Shown: piece after piece, positions 26,274-38,042 of the stretch | How the letters are laid out: each line of letters starts with the position of its first letter | Position numbering within the stretch: position 1 is the stretch's first letter | Source of the DNA: Pseudorhodoferax aquiterrae | GTDB taxonomy: Bacteria > Pseudomonadota > Gammaproteobacteria > Burkholderiales > Burkholderiaceae_C | Reading direction: 5' to 3' | Assembly (NCBI RefSeq): GCF_014652235.1 | Contig: NZ_BMYK01000001.1 | Location: forward strand, 248,001-312,000 | DNA length: 64,000 nt | Notes under the pieces: generated by a model | The model's input: the letters and a program-made list of their open reading frames with translations, nothing else | The model's database searches: none | Told to the model about the DNA's origin: nothing | Made by a program: the position numbers and the translations under genes

Positions 26274-27530
26274 ATGGCACGCGTGTCGCTGGTTTGGCAA
26301 GCAGGACTGTTGGCGGTCGCCATGTCGGCGGTCGGGTGTTCGGGGGGCGATGGCGCTGTTGCGCCGCCGGGGTCTGGCCCCGAAGCGGCGCCGCTGCAGG
26401 CGGCCGCCCTCGACACGGTGCGCGCCTGCCCCGGTGGTGGCCTGGTCGATGCTGCGTTCCGCGATGCGGCGCTGGCCATGTTCAGGCAGCTGGCGGTCCA
26501 GGCGCCAGGGCGCGACGCCCACGGGGCGGTGAGGATGCACTGGACCCCTGGCCACCGCGACCTGCAGGGCCAGGCCTGGTACCAGGTGCAGGCCTACCAG
26601 GCCAACCTGTCGGTCGTGCAGGTGCTGCGCACCGACCCCACCTTGGCGCCGCTGGCTGCCGACTGGCTGCGCTGGCAGGCGCGCCACATGCGCGCCGTGG
26701 GGCAGGGGCAAGGCGTGGTGTTCGACCATTGGCTGCGCGCAGCCGACCTGCAGGTGGCGGCCTGCCCGCCCGCACTGGCCGGGCCCTGCCCTTTCGTGGA
26801 TTCATACGACAGTACGGCCGCTTCGATGCTGATGGTGGCGGACAGCTACCACGCTGTGACCGGCGACGTGGCCGTGCTGCGCGAGGCCGCGGTGCAGGCA
26901 GCCTTGCGCGCCTCGGCCGCCACGGTGGCTGCGCTGCACCAGGCGGATGGACTGACCTGGGCCAAGCCCGACTACTCCGTGGCCTACCTGATGGACGCGG
27001 TCGAGGTGGCTGCCGGGTGGCGTGCCTGGGCCCGCGTCCAGCAGGCGGCCTACGGTGACACCGCCGGTGCCGCACGCAGCGTGGCCATGGCCCAGCGAAC
27101 CGAGGATGCGACGCGGGCGCTGCTGTGGCATGCCCCCAGCCAGACCTGGCGCCATGCGGTGCAGGCAGGGGCGCCAGATTTCTCCCGCTGGTACGCCGAC
27201 ACCGTGGCGCAGGCGTGGCCGCTGTTGTGGGGCGTGGAAGGTCCGCGCAGCGGCGACGCCGCCAACGCCTGGCGCCGTGCCTCGGCGCGCTGGCTGGGCG
27301 CGGACGACTGGTCGCGGCGCAATGTGGACGCGGCGGGATTCTGGTGGCCCGCCGCCGCCGTCGCCGCACAGTGCGTGGGCGACACGGCATCGGCCCGCGC
27401 CTGGATCGCCCGCGCCCGCGACGCCTGGCTCCGTCCCGAGCAGCCGTTCCCCTGGACCTTCCATGTCGGCGACCTGCGCTGGTTGCTCTGGATGGCCGAT
27501 CCGCGTGGCGCGGTCTCCGGCAGGCGCTGA
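26274..27530 (+). CDS. lipoprotein, probable all-helical glycan-active enzyme (paralog B)
   Basis: A 418-residue lipoprotein with lipobox SAVGC (Cys near 22), starting after CGAGGAGG. It matches paralog A over the whole length: GGLVDAAFRDAALA, VVFDHWLRAADLQVA, VDSYDSTAASMLMVADSY, YLMDAVEVAAGWRAWARVQQ, RWYADTVAQAWPLLWGV and GFWWPAAAVAAQCVG. About two thirds of residues look identical in these parts. With the preceding deacetylase-like gene it forms a second copy of a two-gene module. It ends 14 bases from the convergent regulator gene. Possible glycoside hydrolase or lyase; the reaction is unknown. Confidence 0.74.
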   Translation: MARVSLVWQAGLLAVAMSAVGCSGGDGAVAPPGSGPEAAPLQAAALDTVRACPGGGLVDAAFRDAALAMFRQLAVQAPGRDAHGAVRMHWTPGHRDLQGQAWYQVQAYQANLSVVQVLRTDPTLAPLAADWLRWQARHMRAVGQGQGVVFDHWLRAADLQVAACPPALAGPCPFVDSYDSTAASMLMVADSYHAVTGDVAVLREAAVQAALRASAATVAALHQADGLTWAKPDYSVAYLMDAVEVAAGWRAWARVQQAAYGDTAGAARSVAMAQRTEDATRALLWHAPSQTWRHAVQAGAPDFSRWYADTVAQAWPLLWGVEGPRSGDAANAWRRASARWLGADDWSRRNVDAAGFWWPAAAVAAQCVGDTASARAWIARARDAWLRPEQPFPWTFHVGDLRWLLWMADPRGAVSGRR

Positions 27531-27544
27531 CGCGCCGCCGCGTC

Positions 27545-30223
27545 TCAGCGAATCACACCCAGCTTGCGCGCGATCGCCACCGCTTGGGTGCGGCTCTTGG
27601 CGTCCAGCTTCATGTTGATGTTGCGCAGGTGCGTGCGCACCGTGCTGTCCGAGACGAACAGCTTCTCGGCCATGGCGCTGTTGGAATAGCCCTCGGCCAG
27701 CAGCTGCAGCACGCGGATCTCCTTGCGCGTGAGCGGCTCCTCGCTGCCGCCGGCGGCCGGGGCCGGCGCCTCGGGCTCGGCCGCGGCGAGCGGGCCGATG
27801 GCGTGCAGCAGGCGCTGCAGGTGCTCGGCCTGGATCGGGTCGGCCGCATCGGGCATGGCCGCGGCATAGCGCTGCAGCAGCCGGCCCACCGCCGGGCCCT
27901 CGTCCAGGATCAGGCGCATGAAGCCCTCCTGGCTCGCCGTTTGCAGCACGGCGCCGATTTCCGCCGCGGCGCCGGCCGCATCGCCGGCACGCTGCAGGGC
28001 CAGCGCGCGCAGCACCTGCAGCTTGAGCACGCGGCGCATGCGCGCGGCCGTGGTGGCGGCGTGGATCTCGGCGTCCAGCAGCTGCAGCGCGGCGCGGGCA
28101 TCGCCGAAGGCGACCTCCCAGCGCGCCTTGGCCAGCGCCAGGTAGTCCAGGTCGTGCGCGGGCAGGCGCATGCGGCGCTCGCGCTCCCAGATCGCCGGGT
28201 CGTCCGCGCGCTGCAACTCGTCGCGCGCGGCCGGGCCGTTGCCCTGCAGCAGCAGCATGCGCGAGCGCTCCAGCTTGGCGCCGGCCACCACGCGCGGCAG
28301 CTGGCGCGCATGGCCCAGGTACTCCAGCTCGGTCAGCGCCTGCAGGGCGGCTTCCACGTCGCCGCTGTGGAAGGCGATGCGCGAGCGCATCACGTGCGAC
28401 AGGATCATGTGGTCGGGCAGGCCCACGTCGCGCGCCAGCGGCAGGTAGACGTTGAGCAGGTGCTCGGCCTGCGGCAGCTGGTTGGCCTCGTAGACCACGC
28501 CGGCGTACAGCACGCCGGCCCAGGCGTTGCCGTGGCTGTGGTTGTAGGTCACGGCATGGGTGGAATCGACCGCGATGCGAAAGCGCGCCGTGGCCTGGCG
28601 CAGGCGCCCGGCCTGCAGGTCCAGCATGCCCTCGGAGGCCTCGGTGTACATGCGGTGGAAGGTGCCGTCGCGCTTGGCATGGCCCTGCTTGCTGCGCGCG
28701 GCATCCAGCAGGCGCTGCGAGGCATGCTGATCGCCCATGACCGACAGGATGTGGGCCATGGCATTGAGCAGCGCGCTGTCGGCGAAGGCCAGGCCCGTGG
28801 GCAGGCGGTTCAGGCAGGCGCGGCCGGCCTCGTAGGCCTCGTCGTAGCGGTCCTGCATGGCCCATAGCAGCGGGTACAGCGTGTGCGCGCAGGCGCGCAC
28901 CTCGGGCAGCGGGCTGTGCACGCAGTCCGAGGCCTCCAGCCTGGCCATCGCATCCCAGGGGCCGTGCGTGAAGCACTCGGCCCACAGCGCGATGAGCTGC
29001 AGGAAGGGGTACTGGCGCAGCTGGTGCTCGGGGATGGCGGCGAACCAGCGCGCCAGCAGCCGCATGCGGCCCTGTTCGAGGAACTGCTCGGCCCAGGTGT
29101 CGAGCAGCGTCAGTGCATGGGGATGGTCGCCGCCTTCGATGGCGTGGTCGATGGCCGGTACCGGCCGGCCCTGCGATTCGTACCAGCCCGAAGCCGCCAG
29201 GTGCAGCCGCGCGAGTTCGTCGGGCTGCTCGCGCGCGAGCTGGGCACGCAGGAAGTCGGCGAACAGGCTGTGGTAGCGCCAGGCCTGGGGCGCATCGCCG
29301 GCCTCGCTGCTGATGGGGGTGAGGAACAGGTCGGCCGCGGCCAGCTGCTCCAGGATGGCCGCGCTGTTGCCGCGCGGGATCAGCGCCTGGCAGACGGACG
29401 GGTCGAGCTGGCGCAGGATGCTGGTGCGCAGCAGGAAGTCGCGGATGGCGCCGGGCTGGTGCGCCAGCACGTCCTCGGCCAGGTACTCGGCCACGGCGCG
29501 GTTGGAGCCCGAGAAGCGTTCGACGAAGTCGGGTGCCACGCCCGGACGCTCCAGCGCCATCGAGGCCAGCCAGATCGCCGCCACCCAGCCCTCGGTCTTG
29601 CGGTGCAGCTGGCCCAGCCGCTCGGCCGACAGCGCCGGCAGGGCGCGCTGGCTCAGGAAGGCGCCGGTCTCCTCCAGGCTGAAGCGCAGCCGGTCGGTGT
29701 CGATCTCCAGCAGCTGGCCACGCGCGCGCAGCCGGCCCAGGCCCAGGTCGGGCAGGCTGCGCGAGCCGATCACGATGCGGCCGCCGCGTGGCATGTGCTC
29801 GACGATCTCGCGCACCAGGCCCAGCACGGCGGGCTCGTGCACCACCTCGAACTCGTCCAGGAACAGCGCGAACGGCGCGTCGTGCGCGGCCAGCACGGCC
29901 ACGGCATCGAAGGGCGCGTTGCCGCGGGGGCCGTCCATGCCCAGGCGCAACACCACCTCGCCCAGGCAGGTGACGAAGCGCGACATGTCGTTGTCGGCCC
30001 GGTCCAGCGTGAGCCAGGCCGTGGCGATGCCCTGCTCGTCCAGGTGCTGGCGTGCCTGCGCCATCGTGGTGGTCTTGCCGAAGCCGGCTGGCGCGCGCAC
30101 CAGCACCAGCCGGGCGGCGGTGCCGGCGATCTCACCGGCGATGGCGGCGCGCAGCACCTGGGTCGGCGCGACCGAGGGCGGGTTGAGCTTGGCTTCGAGG
30201 ATGCGGGTGGCGGAAGGCGGCAT
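27545..30223 (-). CDS. LAL-type (MalT/AlkS-like) LuxR-family transcriptional activator
   Basis: An 892-residue regulator. The Walker A motif RAPAGFGKTT lies near 43-52 and a Walker B-like FALFLDEFE follows, giving the STAND ATPase of MalT/AlkS-type proteins. Next come helical TPR-like repeats, a low-complexity Ala/Pro hinge, and a C-terminal LuxR helix-turn-helix at about 828-892 (LTRKEIRVLQLLAEGYSN, VSDSTVRTHLRNI). The length matches MalT (901) and AlkS. It diverges from nitronate monooxygenase, with a regulon palindrome (30315-30330) between. A TAGGAG -10-like element 21 bases from the palindrome points at this gene. It is the best candidate activator of the palindrome regulon. ATG 30223 was chosen; an upstream TTG at 30271 would lie almost at the predicted transcript start. 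Confidence 0.92.
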   Translation of the reverse strand: MPPSATRILEAKLNPPSVAPTQVLRAAIAGEIAGTAARLVLVRAPAGFGKTTTMAQARQHLDEQGIATAWLTLDRADNDMSRFVTCLGEVVLRLGMDGPRGNAPFDAVAVLAAHDAPFALFLDEFEVVHEPAVLGLVREIVEHMPRGGRIVIGSRSLPDLGLGRLRARGQLLEIDTDRLRFSLEETGAFLSQRALPALSAERLGQLHRKTEGWVAAIWLASMALERPGVAPDFVERFSGSNRAVAEYLAEDVLAHQPGAIRDFLLRTSILRQLDPSVCQALIPRGNSAAILEQLAAADLFLTPISSEAGDAPQAWRYHSLFADFLRAQLAREQPDELARLHLAASGWYESQGRPVPAIDHAIEGGDHPHALTLLDTWAEQFLEQGRMRLLARWFAAIPEHQLRQYPFLQLIALWAECFTHGPWDAMARLEASDCVHSPLPEVRACAHTLYPLLWAMQDRYDEAYEAGRACLNRLPTGLAFADSALLNAMAHILSVMGDQHASQRLLDAARSKQGHAKRDGTFHRMYTEASEGMLDLQAGRLRQATARFRIAVDSTHAVTYNHSHGNAWAGVLYAGVVYEANQLPQAEHLLNVYLPLARDVGLPDHMILSHVMRSRIAFHSGDVEAALQALTELEYLGHARQLPRVVAGAKLERSRMLLLQGNGPAARDELQRADDPAIWERERRMRLPAHDLDYLALAKARWEVAFGDARAALQLLDAEIHAATTAARMRRVLKLQVLRALALQRAGDAAGAAAEIGAVLQTASQEGFMRLILDEGPAVGRLLQRYAAAMPDAADPIQAEHLQRLLHAIGPLAAAEPEAPAPAAGGSEEPLTRKEIRVLQLLAEGYSNSAMAEKLFVSDSTVRTHLRNINMKLDAKSRTQAVAIARKLGVIR

Positions 30224-30314
30224 CGCGGTCGGAGAAGGGGGCGGCGGTCGAGCGTGGAGTGTCCGCGGCAAGCGGCCGCGGGCTTGTCTCCTAGGGCGCA
30301 GGGCTGGCGGCGTT

Positions 30315-30330
30315 CCGTCGCTTCCGACGA
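30315..30330. promoter_or_regulatory. regulon palindrome, site b (LAL regulator / nitronate monooxygenase)
   Basis: CCGTCGCTTCCGACGA matches site a at 13 of 16 positions. On the right, TAAACT (30354-30359) lies 23 bases away and points to the monooxygenase gene. On the left, TAGGAG (minus strand, 30293-30288) lies 21 bases away and points to the regulator gene. One palindrome could thus drive both divergent transcripts. Confidence 0.6.
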
Positions 30331-30399
30331 TGCCAGGGCCGGATTCTGCTGCCTAAACTGCGCCGCCAACCGCTCCGCCGCCGGGTGCCGCCGAGGTGA

Positions 30400-32284
<1,885 letters not shown>

Positions 32285-32364
32285 GGGAATAGGGGTATTC
32301 AGGGACTCCTCAGCTTACAGTGCCGGCCGCCGTGGGAGCGGCGTATGCAGTACAACGAGGAACC

Positions 32365-33090
32365 ATGGAATTTCTGACATCCCCCGCCTTCTGGGTCGCC
32401 CTAGGGCAGATCATCATCATCGACATCCTGTTGGGTGGCGACAACGCCGTCGTGATCGCGCTGGCCTGCCGCAAGTTGCCGCCGGCGCAGCGCACCAAGG
32501 GCATCATCTGGGGCACGGCCGGTGCCATCGTGCTGCGCGTGATCCTGATCGCGTTCGCGATGACGCTGCTGAACGTGCCCTTCCTCAAGTTCGTGGGGGC
32601 CATCCTGCTGGTCTGGATCGGCGTCAAGCTGCTCGCGCCCGACGAAGAGGGCCATGGTGACATCCAGGGCAGCGACAAGCTGTTCGCCGCGATCAAGACC
32701 ATCATCGTGGCCGACCTGGTCATGAGCGTGGACAACGTGATCGCCATCGCCGGCGCCGCGCAGAACGCAGGCGACCACTCGCTGCTGCTGGTGGTGCTGG
32801 GCCTGCTGATCTCCATTCCCATCATCGTCTGGGGCAGCCAGCTGGTCATCAAGCTCATGGAGCGCTACCCGCTCATCATCACGGCCGGCGGCATGCTGCT
32901 GGGCTGGATCGCCGGCGGCATGCTGGTGACCGACCCGGCTGTGGCCAACCCCGACAAGTGGCAGTGGATGCTCAAGCTGCCCCAGACCGACGTGGTCAAG
33001 TACGGCGCCTCCGTGGCCGGTGCGTTGCTGGTGCTCGTGATCGGCAAGGCCCTGGCCAGCCGCAAGACCAGCGAAGGCGGCCACGCCTGA
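32365..33090 (+). CDS. TerC-family integral membrane protein
   Basis: A 241-residue membrane protein with about seven helices and two copies of the family's acidic motif (LLGGDNAVVIALACRKLP near 22-39 and MSVDNVIAIAGAA near 117-129). Members of the TerC/YjbE/Alx group export manganese or contribute to tellurite resistance. The Asp/Asn pairs in both motifs are the likely metal ligands. An ACGAGGA ribosome site precedes the ATG. The gene is followed by a hairpin and a strong intrinsic terminator, so it stands as its own unit. Confidence 0.9.
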   Translation: MEFLTSPAFWVALGQIIIIDILLGGDNAVVIALACRKLPPAQRTKGIIWGTAGAIVLRVILIAFAMTLLNVPFLKFVGAILLVWIGVKLLAPDEEGHGDIQGSDKLFAAIKTIIVADLVMSVDNVIAIAGAAQNAGDHSLLLVVLGLLISIPIIVWGSQLVIKLMERYPLIITAGGMLLGWIAGGMLVTDPAVANPDKWQWMLKLPQTDVVKYGASVAGALLVLVIGKALASRKTSEGGHA

Positions 33091-33120
33091 GGATGGGTGC
33101 CGCCGCAGGCGGCGCCATCC
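33091..33120 (+). repeat. stem-loop directly after terC-like gene
   Basis: GGATGG-GT-GCCGCC-gca-GGCGGC-GC-CATCC folds into a long GC stem immediately after the stop codon. No U-run follows; a full terminator lies 12 bases further on. Confidence 0.55.
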
Positions 33121-33131
33121 CGGATCCATGC

Positions 33132-33164
33132 AAGCCCTGCGGCCACCGGCCGGCAGGGCTTTTT
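33132..33164 (+). terminator. rho-independent terminator
   Basis: AGCCCTGC (33133-33140) pairs perfectly with GCAGGGCT (33153-33160), followed by a run of five T. It ends the TerC-family transcription unit and is the clearest intrinsic terminator in the window. Confidence 0.88.
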
Positions 33165-33265
33165 GCTGCGCCGACGATCGCGCGCGTGGGCGGGAAAAAG
33201 GGGAGGGGCCGGCGTCGAGCAGGTGCCGGCGGTAGGCGTTGAAGCAGCCTGCGAACGCTGAACAC

Positions 33266-33311
33266 GCGCGCCCGGGTGGGCGCGCAGTGCGGCGGGGCCA
33301 GGCGCCCCGCC
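33266..33311. terminator. two GC stem-loops downstream of the small repeat-protein gene
   Basis: GCGCGCCC-GGGT-GGGCGCGC (33266-33285) and GGCGGGGC-caggc-GCCCCGCC (33291-33311) are perfect 8-bp stems following the stop codon of the minus-strand gene at 33325. Neither is followed by a U-run, so termination is only suggested. Confidence 0.4.
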
Positions 33312-33324
33312 GGATCCCGTGGGC

Positions 33325-33675
33325 TTACTTGCTGGCCGGCGGTGCCTTGCTCTGGCCGACTTCGCCATCCGGCTGCTGCTTGATGGCCTCTGCGCCTTCG
33401 GCCTTGCGCTTGGCGCGGGCGGCCGCGCGTTCTTCGGCCGACGCGCGTTGGGCACTCGGTGCGGCCTTGGACTGGCCGGTTTCGCCGACCGGTTGCTGCC
33501 TGACGGCCTCGGCGCCCTCGGCCCTGCGGTGCGCACGCGCGGCGGCGGCCTCTTCGGCAGAGACCTTGGCGGCCGGAGGCGGCGCCTTGGACGTACCGGC
33601 TTCACCCTGGGCGAAGGCGCTCACGGCAAACACCTGGGTCAGGGCGATGCCAATGGAAAGGATCGGATGCTTCAT
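33325..33675 (-). CDS. small exported protein with two 40-residue repeats, unknown function
   Basis: A 116-residue protein. Residues 1-22 are a signal peptide (MKHPILSIGIALTQ, cleavage after AFA). The mature part is two tandem 40-residue units (31-70 and 71-110), each with a charged helix (SAEEAAAARAHRRAEGAEAV and SAEERAAARAKRKAEGAEAI) and ending QQP.GE.GQSK; GEAGTSK at 24-30 is the end of a third unit. The repeats are highly alanine-rich and amphipathic. No domain was recognised. It stands alone between terminator-like hairpins and a 286-base upstream gap shared with a Bug gene. A periplasmic or wall-associated structural protein is possible. Confidence 0.8.
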   Translation of the reverse strand: MKHPILSIGIALTQVFAVSAFAQGEAGTSKAPPPAAKVSAEEAAAARAHRRAEGAEAVRQQPVGETGQSKAAPSAQRASAEERAAARAKRKAEGAEAIKQQPDGEVGQSKAPPASK

Positions 33676-33887
33676 GGATGACTTTCAGTTTGTTGGTCTG
33701 CGCAAACGCGCAAGCGGTCCTGCCTGCGCATCGGAACCGGTGCTCCGACAAAAAAATTGTATGAACTTGGGTTGACATCCACAAGAACAGCACTGTGTAT
33801 GTGTTTCGCGTGCCACATGCTGAATCGTCAAATTGTGTTCAACTTCTGTGTCGATCGGGCTGGCCGCCGCGGTTTCGCCAGGTGAAC

Positions 33888-33903
33888 TCGTCCGATCGGA
33901 CGA
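33888..33903 (+). promoter_or_regulatory. regulon palindrome, site c (perfect), with -10 element
   Basis: TCGTCCGATCGGACGA is a perfect 16-base palindrome and the best copy of the regulon motif. TAGCAT (33928-33933) lies 24 bases beyond it, and the Bug receptor ATG 28 bases after that. No -35 hexamer is present where expected, as usual for activator-dependent promoters. The rest of the gap 33676-33887 is comparatively AT-rich and shows no gene. Confidence 0.78.
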
Positions 33904-33961
33904 TGGTTGGGCGCCGGCTGGCGCTCCTAGCATGCGGCGCCCGGAACGCCAGGAGACTTCC

Positions 33962-34927
33962 ATGCCGATCACACGCCGCCATTTCGCCGCCTTGCCGCTC
34001 GCTGCCTGCCTGCCGCTGCCCACGCACGCCAGCGCCTATCCCGACAAGCCCGTGCGTCTGGTCATGCCGTTTCCGGCAGGCGGCATGGGCGACATCCTGG
34101 CGCGCCACCTGGCCACCGACCTGGCGAAGCTCTGGGGCCAGCCCGTGGTGGTGGACAACCGCGCTGGCGCCTCCGGCATGATCGGCAACGAGTACGTCGC
34201 GCGCTCGGCGCCCGACGGCACGACGCTGCTGCTGGGCATCAGCCAACTCGCGCTGGCGCCCTGGCTCTATCCCAGGATGGCCTACGACGTGGAGAAGGAC
34301 TTCGTGCCGCTCGCGCGCGTGGCCGACGCGGTCTCGGTGTTCGTGACCAACGATGCGCGCATCGGCTCGGTCAAGGACTACGTGGCGCTGGCCAGGGCGA
34401 ATCCGGACAAGCTCAGCTACGGCACCTACGGTGCGGGCACCTCGGCCCACATCTTTGCGGAGATCTTCAACCGCGCCAACGGCATCCGCACCGTGCACGT
34501 GCCCTACAAGGGGGCGGCGCCGCTCATCAACGACCTGCTGGCCGGCCATGTGACGCTGTCCTTCACCGACCTAGCCTCGCCGCTGCCGCACATCCTGTCG
34601 GGCAGGCTCAAGGCCTATGCGGTCACGGGCACGCGGCGCGCGCCGCTGCTGCCCGAGGTGCCCACCTTCGCCGAGCTGGGCCATGCGGGGCTGGACGTGC
34701 CGGGCTGGTACGCGCTGTTCGCGCCCGCCAAGACGCCGCCGGAGACCGTGCGCCGCATCCGCGAGAGCGTGGCCCAGGTGCTGCAGGCGCCCGAGATGCA
34801 GGCCCGGCTCACGCAATTGGGCCTGTTGCCCGTGGTGGAGCCGCCCGCCGCCTTCGAGCAACGCCTGCGCGAGGACATGGCCTACTGGAAGAAAGCCATC
34901 ACCGAGAACGGCATCCGGATCGATTGA
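33962..34927 (+). CDS. Bug/TctC-family periplasmic solute receptor
   Basis: A 321-residue receptor with an exported N-terminus (ITRRHFAALPLAACLPLPTHA) and Bug-family blocks PVRLVMPFPAGGMGDILAR, DNRAGASGMIGNEYVA, HVPYKGAAPLINDLLAGHV and VPTFAELGHAGLDV. CAGGAGAC precedes the ATG. No permease genes adjoin it, so it must use TctA/TctB encoded elsewhere, possibly the set at 4.9-6.9 kb. Its promoter carries the perfect regulon palindrome, which ties uptake to the acyl-CoA pathway genes downstream. Confidence 0.93.
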   Translation: MPITRRHFAALPLAACLPLPTHASAYPDKPVRLVMPFPAGGMGDILARHLATDLAKLWGQPVVVDNRAGASGMIGNEYVARSAPDGTTLLLGISQLALAPWLYPRMAYDVEKDFVPLARVADAVSVFVTNDARIGSVKDYVALARANPDKLSYGTYGAGTSAHIFAEIFNRANGIRTVHVPYKGAAPLINDLLAGHVTLSFTDLASPLPHILSGRLKAYAVTGTRRAPLLPEVPTFAELGHAGLDVPGWYALFAPAKTPPETVRRIRESVAQVLQAPEMQARLTQLGLLPVVEPPAAFEQRLREDMAYWKKAITENGIRID

Positions 34928-34933
34928 ACTGAT

Positions 34934-34949
34934 TCGTCCGTTCGGACGA
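34934..34949 (+). promoter_or_regulatory. regulon palindrome, site d, with -10 element
   Basis: TCGTCCG-TT-CGGACGA has perfect 7-base arms. TAGACT (34973-34978) follows 23 bases later, and the FadB start lies 40 bases beyond that. It begins six bases after the stop codon of the Bug gene, so fadB has its own regulated promoter despite the short gap. Confidence 0.76.
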
Positions 34950-35017
34950 TGGTCCGGCATCCGCGCTCTCCCTAGACTTTCCCGGCACGCGGGCAAGGGC
35001 CCGCAGGGAGAGTGTTC

Positions 35018-37177
<2,160 letters not shown>

Positions 37178-37211
37178 TCCCATTCCCACACAAACCCAAC
37201 AGGAGAGAACC

Positions 37212-38006
37212 ATGCAACTCGATTCCAGCATCGCCGCCGTCATCACCGGAGGCGCTTCGGGCCTGGGCGCCGCCACCGCGCGCCGCCTGGCCAAGTCCGG
37301 CGTCAAGGTCGCGCTGTTCGACATGAATGCCGACAAGGGCGAGGCCCTGGCCAAGGAACTCGGCGGGGTGTTCTGCAAGGTCGACATCACCAGCGAGGAG
37401 CAGGTCGACGCAGCCTTCGCCAAGGCGCGCGCCGCGCACGGCCAGGAGCGCATCCTGATCAACTGCGCCGGCATCGGCGGCGCGGTCAAGACCGCCAGCC
37501 GCGACAAGACCACGGGCGAGATCAAGCACTTCCCGCTCGCCAACTTCGACCGCGTGATCCAGGTCAACCTGGTCGGCACCTTCCGCTGCATCGCCAAGAG
37601 CGCGGCCGGCATGCTCACGCTGGAGCCTCTGCAGGATGCCGACAACTCGGGCGAGCGCGGCGCCATTGTCAACACCGCCTCGGTCGCTGCTGTGGACGGC
37701 CAGATGGGCCAGGCCAGCTACTCGGCCAGCAAGGGCGGCATCGTGGGCATGACGCTGCCGATCGCGCGCGACCTCATGGCCGAGGGCATCCGCGTGAACA
37801 CCATCCTGCCGGGCATCTTCAACACGCCGCTGCTGCAGGGCGCGCCCGAGAACGTGAAGGCCGCGCTGGCCGCCTCCGTGCCCTTCCCCAAGCGCCTGGG
37901 CAATCCCGACGAATACGCCCAGCTGGCCGAGACCATGGTCACCAACGGCTACTTCAACGGCGAGTGCGTGCGCCTGGACGGCGCCATCCGCATGGCACCG
38001 CGCTGA
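37212..38006 (+). CDS. SDR, 3-hydroxyacyl-CoA dehydrogenase type II-like
   Basis: A 264-residue classical short-chain dehydrogenase with the cofactor motif ITGGASGLGAATARRLA, Asp37-like DMNADK favouring NAD, NCAGIGG, and the active site SVAAVDGQMGQASYSASKGG. The sequence ITLPIARDLMAEGIRVNTILPG-type block and an insertion after NCAGIGG match the HSD17B10-like 3-hydroxyacyl-CoA dehydrogenases. It follows FadB by 34 bases with an AGGAGAG site, presumably in the same transcript. It would oxidise 2-methyl- or ring-substituted 3-hydroxyacyl-CoAs that FadB handles poorly; that preference is inferred from the family. Confidence 0.86.
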   Translation: MQLDSSIAAVITGGASGLGAATARRLAKSGVKVALFDMNADKGEALAKELGGVFCKVDITSEEQVDAAFAKARAAHGQERILINCAGIGGAVKTASRDKTTGEIKHFPLANFDRVIQVNLVGTFRCIAKSAAGMLTLEPLQDADNSGERGAIVNTASVAAVDGQMGQASYSASKGGIVGMTLPIARDLMAEGIRVNTILPGIFNTPLLQGAPENVKAALAASVPFPKRLGNPDEYAQLAETMVTNGYFNGECVRLDGAIRMAPR

Positions 38007-38042
38007 GCGCGTAGCGAAGCGGCCCGGCCGCGTGCCCCGGCT

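Noticed and set aside
32285-32364. Possible manganese riboswitch (yybP-ykoY) before the TerC-family gene
   Set aside because: TerC genes often have this element, but the 80-base gap lacks the conserved GGGGAGUAG core and is too short for the full fold.
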